A DNA stretch of 34,908 bases, taken from NCBI GenBank assembly GCA_021826925.1, contig JAKAYB010000004.1, positions 1-34,908 of the forward strand. The letters are read 5' to 3'. This stretch comes from Thermoplasmata archaeon (lineage in GTDB: Archaea; Thermoplasmatota; Thermoplasmata; Thermoplasmatales; Thermoplasmataceae). Position numbers and translations under genes: made by a program. Position 1 is the stretch's first letter; every line of letters begins with the position of its first letter. Positions 17,891 to 27,367 of the stretch are shown here, piece after piece. The notes beneath the pieces are model-generated. The model was not told the origin of the DNA. It saw only the letters and a list, made by a program, of their open reading frames with translations, and did not search any database.

Positions 17891-18583
17891 ATGATTCAAT
17901 ACATATTCTATATGGATCAGAAAAATGAAAATTTCAGTGATGATCTGGTGCCTCTTCTTGGCATCACAAAGGCAGGTATAATAAGAGAATTGAGTTATTC
18001 TGAATTGAGTGTAGAAGAACTTTCGCATTTATTCAATATGAACAAGAACGCGATAAACGAGCATCTAGCTACTTTGGAACTCAAGGGTTATTTGAACGCA
18101 TATTTCAAGGGAAATGGCCCAGGGCGTCCAAAAAAATACTATAAATTATCAGAGAAGGGTTTTAATCTTCTTCCGAAGCGATATATGTTCCTCGCGTCCT
18201 TACTCGTAAAAGAGCTCGAAGCAGAATTTGGGCAGGACAGAGTCAATATAATCCTTGGAAATATAGCGGACAAAATCGTTTCAGAATCAGGATGGGATCA
18301 AATGCCAAAGGATCTCACAAGGGAAAAGAAAATTGATAGGCTGCACGATTTCGTTTCAGCACTGAACAGAATGGGCTACTATGCTAAATTGGAGATAGAC
18401 GGGGATGTTGTTAGGATAATAAGACACAACTGCATATTTTATGAACTGGCAAAGAATAATAAAAGCCTTATCTGTGGTGGCCTTGGGAACCAGATAATAA
18501 AAGAATCCATAGGAAAGGACTTTAAAATCAAAGAAAAGTTCTCGGAAGGAAGCAACAAATGTGTTGTTGAAGTTAATATTTAG
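17891..18583 (+). CDS. Winged-helix transcriptional regulator, SufR-like
   Basis: 230 aa; HTH LGITKAGIIRELSYSELSVEELSHLFNMNKNAINEHLATLELKGYLNAY and GPGRPKKYYKLSEKG; C-terminal cysteines (HNCIFYELAKNNKSLICGG...NKCVVEV); divergent from the suf operon. Confidence 0.8.
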   Translation: MIQYIFYMDQKNENFSDDLVPLLGITKAGIIRELSYSELSVEELSHLFNMNKNAINEHLATLELKGYLNAYFKGNGPGRPKKYYKLSEKGFNLLPKRYMFLASLLVKELEAEFGQDRVNIILGNIADKIVSESGWDQMPKDLTREKKIDRLHDFVSALNRMGYYAKLEIDGDVVRIIRHNCIFYELAKNNKSLICGGLGNQIIKESIGKDFKIKEKFSEGSNKCVVEVNI

Positions 18584-18622
18584 CCATTGAAACCGGAAAT
18601 CTCTGGCAAGTGCCGATAGAGG

Positions 18623-19600
18623 TCATGGATTTTGGGTCAATGTTTTTTTCATATCGTTTTCCTTTCTGATCCTCTCAAGGTTGACTATCATATCTTTAAC
18701 TGTATCGTTGAGTGAAAACCTTGGAGAATAACCCCAGTCCTTAACCGCGTCAAAATAATCAAGAGAGTGAGGCCAAGATTCAGCGATATTCTGCCTGTAA
18801 TCTGGTTCGTACTCAACTGAAAAATCCGGATAGTATTCCTTGATCAGAGAATATAGTTCGGATGGAGTAAATGTGAATGCAGAAACGTTGTATTCCATCC
18901 TATATCTAAGTGATCTTTCCTCAGCTTCAAAAATCTTTACGAGGGCATCTATCGCATCGGGGAAATACATCATCGGCAAGGGTGTGTCGGGTTTGAGGTA
19001 GCATTTATAATTCTCGTGGTTAACAGCGTGAATGAACATGTCCACTGCATAATCTGTTGTACCGGCCATAGGAGGAGTTTCGTAACTAATTATCCCTGGA
19101 AAACGCATACCCCTTACGCTGATCCCGTACGTAGATGTATAATATTGAGCCAAAAGCTCCGACAAAACCTTTGTTATGCCATACATAGTAGTGGGGTGTG
19201 TAGAATCCATTGGTTTTACCCTTTCTTTTGCTATATCATTCCCAAAAACGGCTATTGAACTTGGTATAATGATCCTGTTTACTGAATATTTAGCGGCAGC
19301 TTCCATCACGTTAAGAGTGCCGTTGCCGTTTACAAAAAAAGCTTCGTATGGATGCTTCTCCGCGGATGCTGAAAGAATAGCACCTAGATGGAATATATCT
19401 GTCACAGATTTTTCTTTTATCACTGTTTCTATGTCTTCCTTTTTTGTAACGTCCAGCCTGATCTTTTCTACGTCGTAATCTCGATCAGAAAAAGTGATAT
19501 CTGAAGCTATCACACTGGATTTTCCGTACTTTCTAACCAATGCAGGAATCAGATCAGAACCTATTTGCCCTGACGATCCAGTAATAAGTATCGTAACCAT
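18623..19600 (-). CDS. L-threonine 3-dehydrogenase, SDR (epimerase-like) type
   Basis: 325 aa; MVTILITGSSGQIGSDLIPAL, IFHLGAILSASAEK, IPSSIAVFG, MYGITKVLSELLAQYY, MRFPGIISYETPPMAGTTDYAVDMF, YKCYLKPDTPLPMMYFPDAIDAL, YNVSAFTFTPSELY. Confidence 0.88.
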   Translation of the reverse strand: MVTILITGSSGQIGSDLIPALVRKYGKSSVIASDITFSDRDYDVEKIRLDVTKKEDIETVIKEKSVTDIFHLGAILSASAEKHPYEAFFVNGNGTLNVMEAAAKYSVNRIIIPSSIAVFGNDIAKERVKPMDSTHPTTMYGITKVLSELLAQYYTSTYGISVRGMRFPGIISYETPPMAGTTDYAVDMFIHAVNHENYKCYLKPDTPLPMMYFPDAIDALVKIFEAEERSLRYRMEYNVSAFTFTPSELYSLIKEYYPDFSVEYEPDYRQNIAESWPHSLDYFDAVKDWGYSPRFSLNDTVKDMIVNLERIRKENDMKKTLTQNP

Positions 19601-19631
19601 ACAAGTCCAATGATTATGCTATACGTTTAGA

Positions 19632-20234
19632 TTAATCTTCCACTCCTGTAATTTTCCCATTAACTATATTGAATGTAAAATTCTTCTCTAGAGTTTGGGA
19701 ATTCTCCTGAGCTACGTTGATCATATCAGTCTTCTGGCGACGAAGGATGGGCACCAGGTCATTGAGGGTACTTTCCGCATTGCTTATATTGGCTGAAATT
19801 TCATCCAAAAGTATCAAACGAGGATGAGAGAGGACAGATGTTGCGAGTGATACTTTTAGTTTTTGCCCTGTGCTCAGGTTCTTCAGTTTTCCTTTATAAT
19901 CTATGCCCATTATTCTTTTTATTTCATCAATCTCTTCTACTTCTGTCACTCTCAAGAAAGAAAGATGCTCTTCAACGGTCAGGTTAGGGAAAAATGAGAG
20001 GCGATCCAGATAGACAACTTTTCTTTGTTCAATTGGAATGGCAGTCAGCTCGATCCCATTGTGAACTATTGTTCCAGAATCAACTCTGATTACTCCGGCC
20101 AAGCATTTTAATAGTGTTGTTTTTCCGGATCCGTTTACACCGAAAATATGAATCATTCCCTCAGCATTAAATGACGCTTTCAGTTCGAATTCTCCGAGGC
20201 GTTTACGAATATCAACTTCTAACGCTTTAAACAC
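19632..20234 (-). CDS. ABC transporter ATPase, molybdate/tungstate type, with degenerate motifs
   Basis: 200 aa; Walker A GVNGSGKTT, signature LSTGQKLKVSLA, Walker B LILLDE; Q-loop Q replaced (VVYLDRLSFFPNLTV), H-loop His replaced (INVAQENSQ). Confidence 0.85.
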   Translation of the reverse strand: MFKALEVDIRKRLGEFELKASFNAEGMIHIFGVNGSGKTTLLKCLAGVIRVDSGTIVHNGIELTAIPIEQRKVVYLDRLSFFPNLTVEEHLSFLRVTEVEEIDEIKRIMGIDYKGKLKNLSTGQKLKVSLATSVLSHPRLILLDEISANISNAESTLNDLVPILRRQKTDMINVAQENSQTLEKNFTFNIVNGKITGVED

Positions 20235-21030
20235 CTGACCTATTGTTGCCTATGCCTTTGATAAACCTGGATATGAGAAGAACGATTATTGAAATCAATA
20301 TCATTACTGCAGACGCAGTCACTGCAGGACCAAGGCCATAATACCCAAAGAACTGGTAGATCAGGACAGAGGCTGGCATGACTCCTGCAAAAGGAAACTG
20401 GAGAATAACATATGCAATTATGGCAATGGAGCCAAATTCGCTGATCGCTCTGCTCATGGAGGTTAACGTGGCAGAAAGCAATAAACGTGCACTATTGGGA
20501 ACTACAACCCTATATAGGGTCTTGATTCTTGACAAGCCAAGTCCCATCGCAAGAATTTCTGGTTCAGATGGGTTCTGGGAAAAAACCGATTGCGCAGCTC
20601 GTATATACACAGGTGCAGAGACAAATGCAAGCGCTGTTACAAGTCCCGGTATAGAGTCAAATAGACCAAGACCTATTGATATAAGGAACCTGCCAAACGG
20701 AGTCAACGGGCTTACGATCAGAAGGAAAGCTATTCCAACTATGGGATGAGGTATCGACGCAGAAATATCCGAGATCGTTTCCATCGCTGAACTGGACAAG
20801 CGCGAAATGTGATACGCAAGCGGAGTGAAGAGCAGAAACACGATAAATGCAGCTATCGAAGAGGAAAAAATAGTGAGTGCGATGGATTTGAAAACTATCG
20901 AGCTGAACCCTATAGAGCTGTGGTAAACTGCAAATCCATATACGAGGATAAAAGCAATTGGGATAATTATGAGTATCGTTACCACGATTGAAAAGATTGT
21001 CAGACCATCAGGTTTTTTTGTGCTTGTCAT
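20227..21030 (-). CDS. Molybdate/tungstate ABC transporter permease
   Basis: 267 aa; PHPIVGIAFLLIVSPLTPFGR and EAA loop EILAMGLGLSRIKTLYRVVVPNSARLLLSATLTSMSRAISEFGSI. Confidence 0.88.
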   Translation of the reverse strand: MTSTKKPDGLTIFSIVVTILIIIPIAFILVYGFAVYHSSIGFSSIVFKSIALTIFSSSIAAFIVFLLFTPLAYHISRLSSSAMETISDISASIPHPIVGIAFLLIVSPLTPFGRFLISIGLGLFDSIPGLVTALAFVSAPVYIRAAQSVFSQNPSEPEILAMGLGLSRIKTLYRVVVPNSARLLLSATLTSMSRAISEFGSIAIIAYVILQFPFAGVMPASVLIYQFFGYYGLGPAVTASAVMILISIIVLLISRFIKGIGNNRSGV

Positions 21031-21043
21031 ACGTCCTCTCTCG

Positions 21044-22063
21044 TTAGTCTATTCTCCCTGAATAGACTAATTCGTGACTCGAGATAAGGCTCAATATCTC
21101 CACTGGTGGCGTTGTGTCGTTGAAAAGCTCTGGATGCTGAAGTGGTTTAAGTTCGAATGTGCTTAATTCGCTTCTATGGTTAAGTGTGTAGTTCACAAAT
21201 TCCATAGAGTCTGTTGCCAGAGTATTGTTCGCTAGTGCCGTAATGTATAAAAGCACAGGCGAACCTTTTTGAAGTCCCGCTACGGTTGTATAATTAAATT
21301 CAGAATAGAATGATGATAGATCCGTGTCTCCAAAATTCATCTTAGCTGGAAGCTCTATCATTTTAAGACCCGAGTGGACTGCAGCAGATTTATAGATGAA
21401 GAGAAAGCTAATTTCCCCGGTTTCGAGGGCAGGTACAAGCTGTGCGGCACTTGATCTGGTTACGTTGGCGTGATGTTGTCTAACTGCATTCACGAAATAA
21501 CTCTCATTATGCCCATATAATTCTCCCGCAATCTCTAAACTTATCCAAGCTCTAAGACCTGCGGGATCTGTGCTTGGGTCCGATATACCGAGGCTGTTCG
21601 ATTTATTAGTTATGGAGAAAAGTGCACTAACAAACTCTGAAGTATTATTATCAATCTCAGCCTGTCTTAGCATCATGGCAATTTTGTAATCTGTAGTATT
21701 GTTGTAATAGGCAAGTACCAGTTGATCCGACGCAAAGGCAATTGCCCATCCACTATAACGGTCCTTGAGGTAGTGCGAGCTATACGGAGAAAGGGCAACA
21801 GAAATGAAAACATTTGCAGGATCTCCTGAACCTATCTTTTGTGCATCTGTGTAGGAACCGCCTCCAATTGCCGGCGATACCGGGTTGCCTGTTGAATTTT
21901 GGTAGCCATTCAAGAGATAGTTAGCCTCACCTACATATGCATCTGCAACGTACGTGATCAGAGGGCTTTTGCTCTTGCTGAAATAGTAGTGAACGCCGAT
22001 ACCTGTTCCCACTGCCAGCAAGCCTACAATTACTATTATAACGATGATCTTCTGACTTTTCAC
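21044..22063 (-). CDS. Molybdate/tungstate ABC transporter substrate-binding protein (WtpA-like)
   Basis: ORF 21044..22111 (TTG start); GTG at 22063 directly before the TM segment (VKSQKIIVIIVIVGLLAVG) is more plausible. SPAIGGGSYTDAQKIGSGDPANVFIS, WAIAFASDQLVLAYYNN, LGISDPSTDPAGLRAWISLEIAGEL. Confidence 0.85.
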   Translation of the reverse strand: MKSQKIIVIIVIVGLLAVGTGIGVHYYFSKSKSPLITYVADAYVGEANYLLNGYQNSTGNPVSPAIGGGSYTDAQKIGSGDPANVFISVALSPYSSHYLKDRYSGWAIAFASDQLVLAYYNNTTDYKIAMMLRQAEIDNNTSEFVSALFSITNKSNSLGISDPSTDPAGLRAWISLEIAGELYGHNESYFVNAVRQHHANVTRSSAAQLVPALETGEISFLFIYKSAAVHSGLKMIELPAKMNFGDTDLSSFYSEFNYTTVAGLQKGSPVLLYITALANNTLATDSMEFVNYTLNHRSELSTFELKPLQHPELFNDTTPPVEILSLISSHELVYSGRID

Positions 22064-22095
22064 ATTTCGATAAAATGAATCATGTAAATAATATT

Positions 22096-22129
22096 TGTTT
22101 AAACAGTGCAAAAGTAAACATTAATGTTT
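22096..22129. promoter_or_regulatory. Paired palindromes TGTTTAAACA and AAACATTAATGTTT in the tfx/wtpA-like divergent promoter
   Basis: 22096-22105 (10-bp perfect palindrome) and 22116-22129 (14-bp perfect palindrome) share the AAACA/TGTTT half-site. Confidence 0.6.
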
Positions 22130-22165
22130 TAATTACGCGTACTATCTGAAAATAGGTGAATAACT

Positions 22166-22570
22166 GTGCGCGATCATTTCCTCACCAAACGCCAGATCGA
22201 AGTACTTCTTCTTGAAAAAGATGGTTTATCCCATTTAGAAATTGCGAAGAGGCTGGGTCGGACAGTCCAGGATATCTATGTCATCGACAAGCGTATACGG
22301 GAAAATGTGAAAAAGGCACAAAACACACTATACCTGTATGAGGATACGGGTGGTTCGATTATGCTTCCATTTAAGGGACAAAGCGAATTAATTGATATCC
22401 TGAGAGAAATTATAAATGAATCAGATAGAAACGGAATAAAATTAAAGGAAAATATTATCGGGTTACTCACAATCTTGAGGCAGGCACTAAAATCAGACAT
22501 TTCCAAAGGCCGAATAAAGAAGAATATTACCATCATGATTCGTCATGATGGCACAATCAAAATACTCTGA
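22166..22570 (+). CDS. Tfx-family DNA-binding protein
   Basis: 134 aa, GTG start; FLTKRQIEVLLLEKDGLSHLEIAKRLGRTVQDIYVIDKRIRENVKKAQNTLYLY matches the Tfx HTH pattern. Confidence 0.88.
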   Translation: MRDHFLTKRQIEVLLLEKDGLSHLEIAKRLGRTVQDIYVIDKRIRENVKKAQNTLYLYEDTGGSIMLPFKGQSELIDILREIINESDRNGIKLKENIIGLLTILRQALKSDISKGRIKKNITIMIRHDGTIKIL

Positions 22571-22571
22571 C

Positions 22572-23786
22572 TCAAGGTACTTTTCTCATCCGGCGAATCA
22601 ATTCTTCAGCAAATTCAGAACACTTAAGGGGTTTTACATTAGAATATCTGGCAATATCCTGCGTTACCTTATGGTCAAGGTATGCTGAGTTTACTGCATT
22701 CCTTATGATCTCGGCTGGTTCTTTCCATTCTATGTATTCAAGTGCCATAGTGGCAGAAAGTATGATCGATGTTGGATTGGCAACATCCATTCCAGTATAT
22801 TTTGGCGCCGAACCATGTATTGCTTCAAAGATTGCGTAAACGTCCCCCACATTTCCGCTTGGCGCAGTTCCGATACCGCCTACCTGAGCCGCAAGTGCGT
22901 CCGAAAGATAATCACCATTTATGTTCGTAGTAGCTATAACATCATATTCGTCGGTTCTTGTTAGAACTTGTTGAAACATGTTGTCAGCTATTCTATCTTT
23001 TATAACGATTTTTCCTTGATATGCATCAGGATTTTCCAAGTATTCTTTTTCTGTTACGGTCTCATTCTTAAATTCAGTTGCAGCTAACTCGTATCCCCAT
23101 TCTCTAAAAGCACCTTCTGTGTACTTCATTATATTTCCCTTATGCATCAGCGTTACACTTTTCCTGTGGTTCTGTATTGCGTACTGTATAGCTTTTCTTA
23201 CGAGCCTCTGCGACTTGAACTTGCTTATAGGTTTTATGCCAATACCAGAATCATTTGGAATATTCACTGATAATTCTTTTGAAAGAAACATTCGAAGTTT
23301 CTCAGCCTCACTGGAATCATATTTCCACTCATACCCGGCATAAAGATCCTCAGTATTTTCCCTGAAAACAACCATATCCATTTTCTCCGGGTATTTCACA
23401 GGCGACGGAGATCCAGGTATGAACTTCACAGGCCTGATGTTTGCATAAAGGTCAAAATATTGCCTGAGAGTAACATTAAGGCTTCTCATTCCATGACCTA
23501 CCGGTGTTGTAAGTGGGCCTTTCACTGAGACAACACATTTCTTTAGTTTATCCAATGAATCTTGAGGAAGTGACTTTCCTGTTTCCTTAAAGGATTCTTC
23601 TCCTGCTGGAACCTTTTCCCATACTATGTTTTTTTCACCACTATAGGCAACTTCTACTGCCGCATTTACGGTAAGAATCATAGCTTTTGAAATATCTCCA
23701 CCAATACCATCGCCTTCTATATACCCGATAGTTGGATCTTTCGGCACTTCTAATTTTTTATCGCCTGAAATTTTTATGTACGTCAT
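22572..23786 (-). CDS. icd: Isocitrate dehydrogenase
   Basis: 404 aa; YIEGDGIGGDIS, VKGPLTTPVGHGMRSLNVTLRQYFDLYANIRPV, VVFRENTEDLYAGYEW, LMHKGNIMKYTEGAFREWGYELA, NINGDYLSDALAAQVGGIGTAPSGNVGD, FEAIHGSAPKYTGMDVANPTS. Confidence 0.96.
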   Translation of the reverse strand: MTYIKISGDKKLEVPKDPTIGYIEGDGIGGDISKAMILTVNAAVEVAYSGEKNIVWEKVPAGEESFKETGKSLPQDSLDKLKKCVVSVKGPLTTPVGHGMRSLNVTLRQYFDLYANIRPVKFIPGSPSPVKYPEKMDMVVFRENTEDLYAGYEWKYDSSEAEKLRMFLSKELSVNIPNDSGIGIKPISKFKSQRLVRKAIQYAIQNHRKSVTLMHKGNIMKYTEGAFREWGYELAATEFKNETVTEKEYLENPDAYQGKIVIKDRIADNMFQQVLTRTDEYDVIATTNINGDYLSDALAAQVGGIGTAPSGNVGDVYAIFEAIHGSAPKYTGMDVANPTSIILSATMALEYIEWKEPAEIIRNAVNSAYLDHKVTQDIARYSNVKPLKCSEFAEELIRRMRKVP

Positions 23787-24221
23787 AATATCTATTCAGT
23801 ATCTTCTCAAAACTCATATAACTTACTAGGTAATTTATTTCTTTTAGAGGACTCAATGGAATTAACATATAAATCCGAGTCATTGAAAAAGTTGATATCT
23901 AAAGACCTTTAGTTTCCACGAAAATTGAAAGATCTATCCACACATCATTGATCAGCGCAAGTTTATATATTCACCTCTGATTTTTGAACATTTTGATGAT
24001 TGAATGATGGATCTAAATGGCTTTCTTTAGTACAGTTAACAACGTTAAACTTTCGAAAGGAAGAATGAAAATTATGCTGCTAAACTTCAGTTTGATTAGT
24101 ATTATTATATTCTACGGTGAAAGTGTATTTAACCAAAACTGAGAATGGCGGAAAACTAAATGAAATGAACTTACTTCGTTGAAAGTATGTTGTTAATATA
24201 TTTATTCGATATAGTATAGCA

Positions 24222-25667
24222 ATGGAAATTCTTAAATATAGTAATTTCAATATGCGTTTCATGGTAGAAACGAGTCAAAAGACAATGGACAATGAAGTAA
24301 AACCGAAACGCCCGTGGGGATGGGTAGTTTTGGTTGTGGTCGTTGCAGTGGTTGGTTTTACAGGGGGATATCTTGCGCATGCCCCCTCGGCAAAAACATC
24401 CAGCACGGTCAATCTGGAGTTCTATGAAAGTGTAGCAGCTAGCGAGGCTAAGTACATTAACAATACGTTGATTCCCCAGTTTGAAGCTGAGTATCCAGGA
24501 ATACATGTAAATTTTGTTAACGTAGGAACCGGCGATGTGTCGAAAGATATATTGGCTCTTGAAAAGTCTGGGAAAGTAGGGAGTATAGTTGCTGGACAAG
24601 ATAATCTGGAAATAGGGCAGTTGATATACAGTTCATCTGGGAACGTACTTATGAATCTTTCTACAATGGCACCTGCGCTTATGCCACCGAATTTGGTTCC
24701 GGCAGCACAGAACCTTGTACTTTATGAGAAACATGTTTTTGGTGGGGTTTATTTCTTCCCATTTAGAGGAAATGTTCCGCTGGTATTTTACAATAAGACC
24801 ATTCTGGCAAAAGCTGGCATATCTGCGCCTCCCGCGAATGACACTCAATTTTTAAAAGATGCGGAGACATTACATAATAAAAGTCTTCCAGGAATAATGA
24901 TACAAGGTGGTTCGACCTACGGTGTAAGAACAGGTTCAAGTACTGCAACTGAACTTTACCAATTAATGGTTCAGTACGGTGGGAATCCACTATACATAAA
25001 CGATTCGGGAGATTTACACGCAATGCAGTTTCTGAAGAACCTAAGTTCCTACTTCGTCCCCGCGTATAAGACCGGTTACTGGGGGTCATACCATGGCTTG
25101 GCGGTCGGTAATTATTCAATTCTTGACTATCAGTGGCCTTACATATATAATATTCTTACTAGCACCCCATACGACATGACGAACTCGACACTGGGATTCT
25201 ATCCTGGGCCAGCAGGTCCGGTTAATGGCAACCATTTGCTTGGTGGAGATGTTCTGTTTATTCCAAAGGGGGCAACAAACATACCGAGTGATGAGGCTTT
25301 CATTAGCTTCTTGCTAGGCGAGCAGGCTCAAAAAGAGACTCTTTTGAACCTTTCTTGGGTAGCAATAAATGCTGGAGCATACCAAAACTTGCCAGCTAAA
25401 TATAGCGCCATAGACTCTGCATTGGGAGCTGCCATTGATCAAGGGGTATTTCTCAGGAATCCTACGCCGTGGATAACTGAATGGCAAACCATATTGGACC
25501 AGTACGTCTTTAACCCGCTGATTGTTAACGGTGGATCGTACAGTTCGATAGCATCTGATCTTGCTAACGCGCACACTCAAATGTATAAATATATCTTAGC
25601 CAACTACGGATCGGCCAATGCAACGTTATATCAGAACCCAAATAGTTACGGACCTATATCCGTATAA
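24222..25667 (+). CDS. ABC transporter extracellular solute-binding protein (family 1, sugar-type)
   Basis: 481 aa; N-terminal TM/lipoprotein-like segment (WGWVVLVVVVAVVGFTGGYLAHA), LIPQFEAEYPGIHVNFVNVGTGD, FPFRGNVPLVFYNKTILAKAGI.., followed by two permeases. Start may be at a later ATG. Confidence 0.9.
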   Translation: MEILKYSNFNMRFMVETSQKTMDNEVKPKRPWGWVVLVVVVAVVGFTGGYLAHAPSAKTSSTVNLEFYESVAASEAKYINNTLIPQFEAEYPGIHVNFVNVGTGDVSKDILALEKSGKVGSIVAGQDNLEIGQLIYSSSGNVLMNLSTMAPALMPPNLVPAAQNLVLYEKHVFGGVYFFPFRGNVPLVFYNKTILAKAGISAPPANDTQFLKDAETLHNKSLPGIMIQGGSTYGVRTGSSTATELYQLMVQYGGNPLYINDSGDLHAMQFLKNLSSYFVPAYKTGYWGSYHGLAVGNYSILDYQWPYIYNILTSTPYDMTNSTLGFYPGPAGPVNGNHLLGGDVLFIPKGATNIPSDEAFISFLLGEQAQKETLLNLSWVAINAGAYQNLPAKYSAIDSALGAAIDQGVFLRNPTPWITEWQTILDQYVFNPLIVNGGSYSSIASDLANAHTQMYKYILANYGSANATLYQNPNSYGPISV

Positions 25668-25677
25668 TTTTTTTTTT
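25668..25677 (+). terminator. T10 tract directly after the solute-binding-protein stop codon (candidate partial archaeal terminator)
   Basis: TAA followed by TTTTTTTTTT, then GGTGAT ahead of the permease start. Confidence 0.45.
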
Positions 25678-25685
25678 GGTGATTT

Positions 25686-26519
25686 TTGTTGAAATGGAGA
25701 GATCAATGGTCTGCGTACTTGCTGATCGCACCAGCCGTAGTATATGTTTTATATTTGGCTTTTTATCCAGCCATAGAATCTGTCCGCGGAGGATTCGAGA
25801 CTCCAATTCATCCGTTTTCCCTGTACAATTATCACTTTGTTTTGAGTACGTTCGGGACAAGACCCATACTCAATACTTTCATTGTTACAGGGGCTGCTCT
25901 TCTCCTGCAGTTTACGGTTGCATTTATTGTGGCCAGCTTATTGTCAAAGCCATTCAAGGGCAGAAGTGCTTTTACCGCAATATTCCTTATTCCCTTTGGA
26001 GTAGCAACCATTGTGGCAGCGGTCATATTCCATGATATGTTTTCTGCATATGGAGGTTACGTCAATTCCTTCATAAATCTTTTCGGCTTTCATGCCATTG
26101 ATTGGGAAGCAACTTTTCCTAAGGCCCTCTTAGTCTTAATTCTAGCAGACTCCTGGAAAAACACACCAATAGTGATGCTTATTCTTCTCGCGGGCATGTC
26201 CACTATACCTTCTGATCTGTACAGCCAAGCTATGGTCGATGGCGCTGGCCCATTTCAGAGGTTTTTTAGGATTACCTTACCTAACATGGCCGGATTTATT
26301 GCAATAGCCTTGATGATCAGGGGCATAAGTGAATTCAATATTTTTGCAATGGCATTGCTGATATTCCCATACCAGCTGTTGACGACAATGACTTACTCTC
26401 TTTTTGATATCGTTAATCCAGACCCGTCTTATGCAGCAGCTACGATTCTGTTAGGTTTCGTTTTAATTTTTGCGGTGCTCATAATGATATATAGATCAAA
26501 ATACAGCAGGGTATCATAA
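25686..26519 (+). CDS. ABC transporter permease, MalF-like
   Basis: 277 aa, TTG start; LIAPAVVYVLYLAFYPAIESVRGGF, EAA loop SQAMVDGAGPFQRFFRITLPNM. Confidence 0.9.
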   Translation: MLKWRDQWSAYLLIAPAVVYVLYLAFYPAIESVRGGFETPIHPFSLYNYHFVLSTFGTRPILNTFIVTGAALLLQFTVAFIVASLLSKPFKGRSAFTAIFLIPFGVATIVAAVIFHDMFSAYGGYVNSFINLFGFHAIDWEATFPKALLVLILADSWKNTPIVMLILLAGMSTIPSDLYSQAMVDGAGPFQRFFRITLPNMAGFIAIALMIRGISEFNIFAMALLIFPYQLLTTMTYSLFDIVNPDPSYAAATILLGFVLIFAVLIMIYRSKYSRVS

Positions 26520-26520
26520 A

Positions 26521-27360
26521 ATGGTTAGCGAATACAGAAGTCCAAAATCCAAGTATTATACGTATATAGGGATAGCCATATTTTCATTTTTAGTCCTCTT
26601 GCCGATATATATACTTGCGATCATAGCATTGGGCGATCCGAGTCAGACGGTAGCAGCATATTATCCCGCATTAATTCCATCAAAGTTTACACTGGCCAAC
26701 TTCATTAAGGCATTCAGTGGATACGGAAGTGTTTTGATTGCGGCATTTTACAAAAGTTTGGAGACAGCCTTTATTGTAGCTTCCCTTGCCATTCTTCTCG
26801 GATATCACGCTGCCTACGGTTTAAGCAAACTTTCATTCAAAGTCAGCAGTATACTGATCGCTTTACTATTTTTTTCGACCATGATACCTTCACTAACAAT
26901 TGCAATTCCAATCAGTGTATCGTTTCTTAAGTTAGGTCTTTATGATTCTGCCTTTGGACTCGCGCTTGCACAAGAGCTTATTGTCCTGCCTCTAACTGTC
27001 TTTTTAATGATGGGAGCACTACAATCAGTACCTAAACAACTTGAATCACAGGCAAGAGTCGATGGAGCCGGTTTTTTTCAAACACTTTATCAAGTGATTT
27101 TTCCTCTTGCAATCCCAGGAGTTATTTCTGCTTTCTTGCTCTCATGGATGATGTCATGGGACGAGTTTACATTTGCAGTAATATTATCCCCTGTCCATCC
27201 AACACTTCCAATTCTAATATACTTTGATAGTACAGCGCGGGGCGACATCTTAACTGCAACTTCATTCTCACTTCTAGTGACATTGCCTGTTATTGTTCTA
27301 ACAATTGTGCTTTCAAAGTTCATTAAAGGCAGCTATCTGACAGCAGGTATCACGGGGTGA
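26521..27360 (+). CDS. ABC transporter permease, MalG-like
   Basis: 279 aa; EAA loop ESQARVDGAGFFQTLYQVIFPLAIPGVISAFLLSWMMSWDEFTFA. Confidence 0.92.
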   Translation: MVSEYRSPKSKYYTYIGIAIFSFLVLLPIYILAIIALGDPSQTVAAYYPALIPSKFTLANFIKAFSGYGSVLIAAFYKSLETAFIVASLAILLGYHAAYGLSKLSFKVSSILIALLFFSTMIPSLTIAIPISVSFLKLGLYDSAFGLALAQELIVLPLTVFLMMGALQSVPKQLESQARVDGAGFFQTLYQVIFPLAIPGVISAFLLSWMMSWDEFTFAVILSPVHPTLPILIYFDSTARGDILTATSFSLLVTLPVIVLTIVLSKFIKGSYLTAGITG

Positions 27361-27367
27361 AAAGGAA

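Noticed and set aside
23970-24015. TGATGA-like C box suggesting a C/D sRNA
   Set aside because: No convincing paired D/D' boxes with proper spacing in the AT-rich intergenic sequence.
24171-24599. 142-aa reverse ORF
   Set aside because: Antisense to the start of the solute-binding protein gene; composition not convincing.
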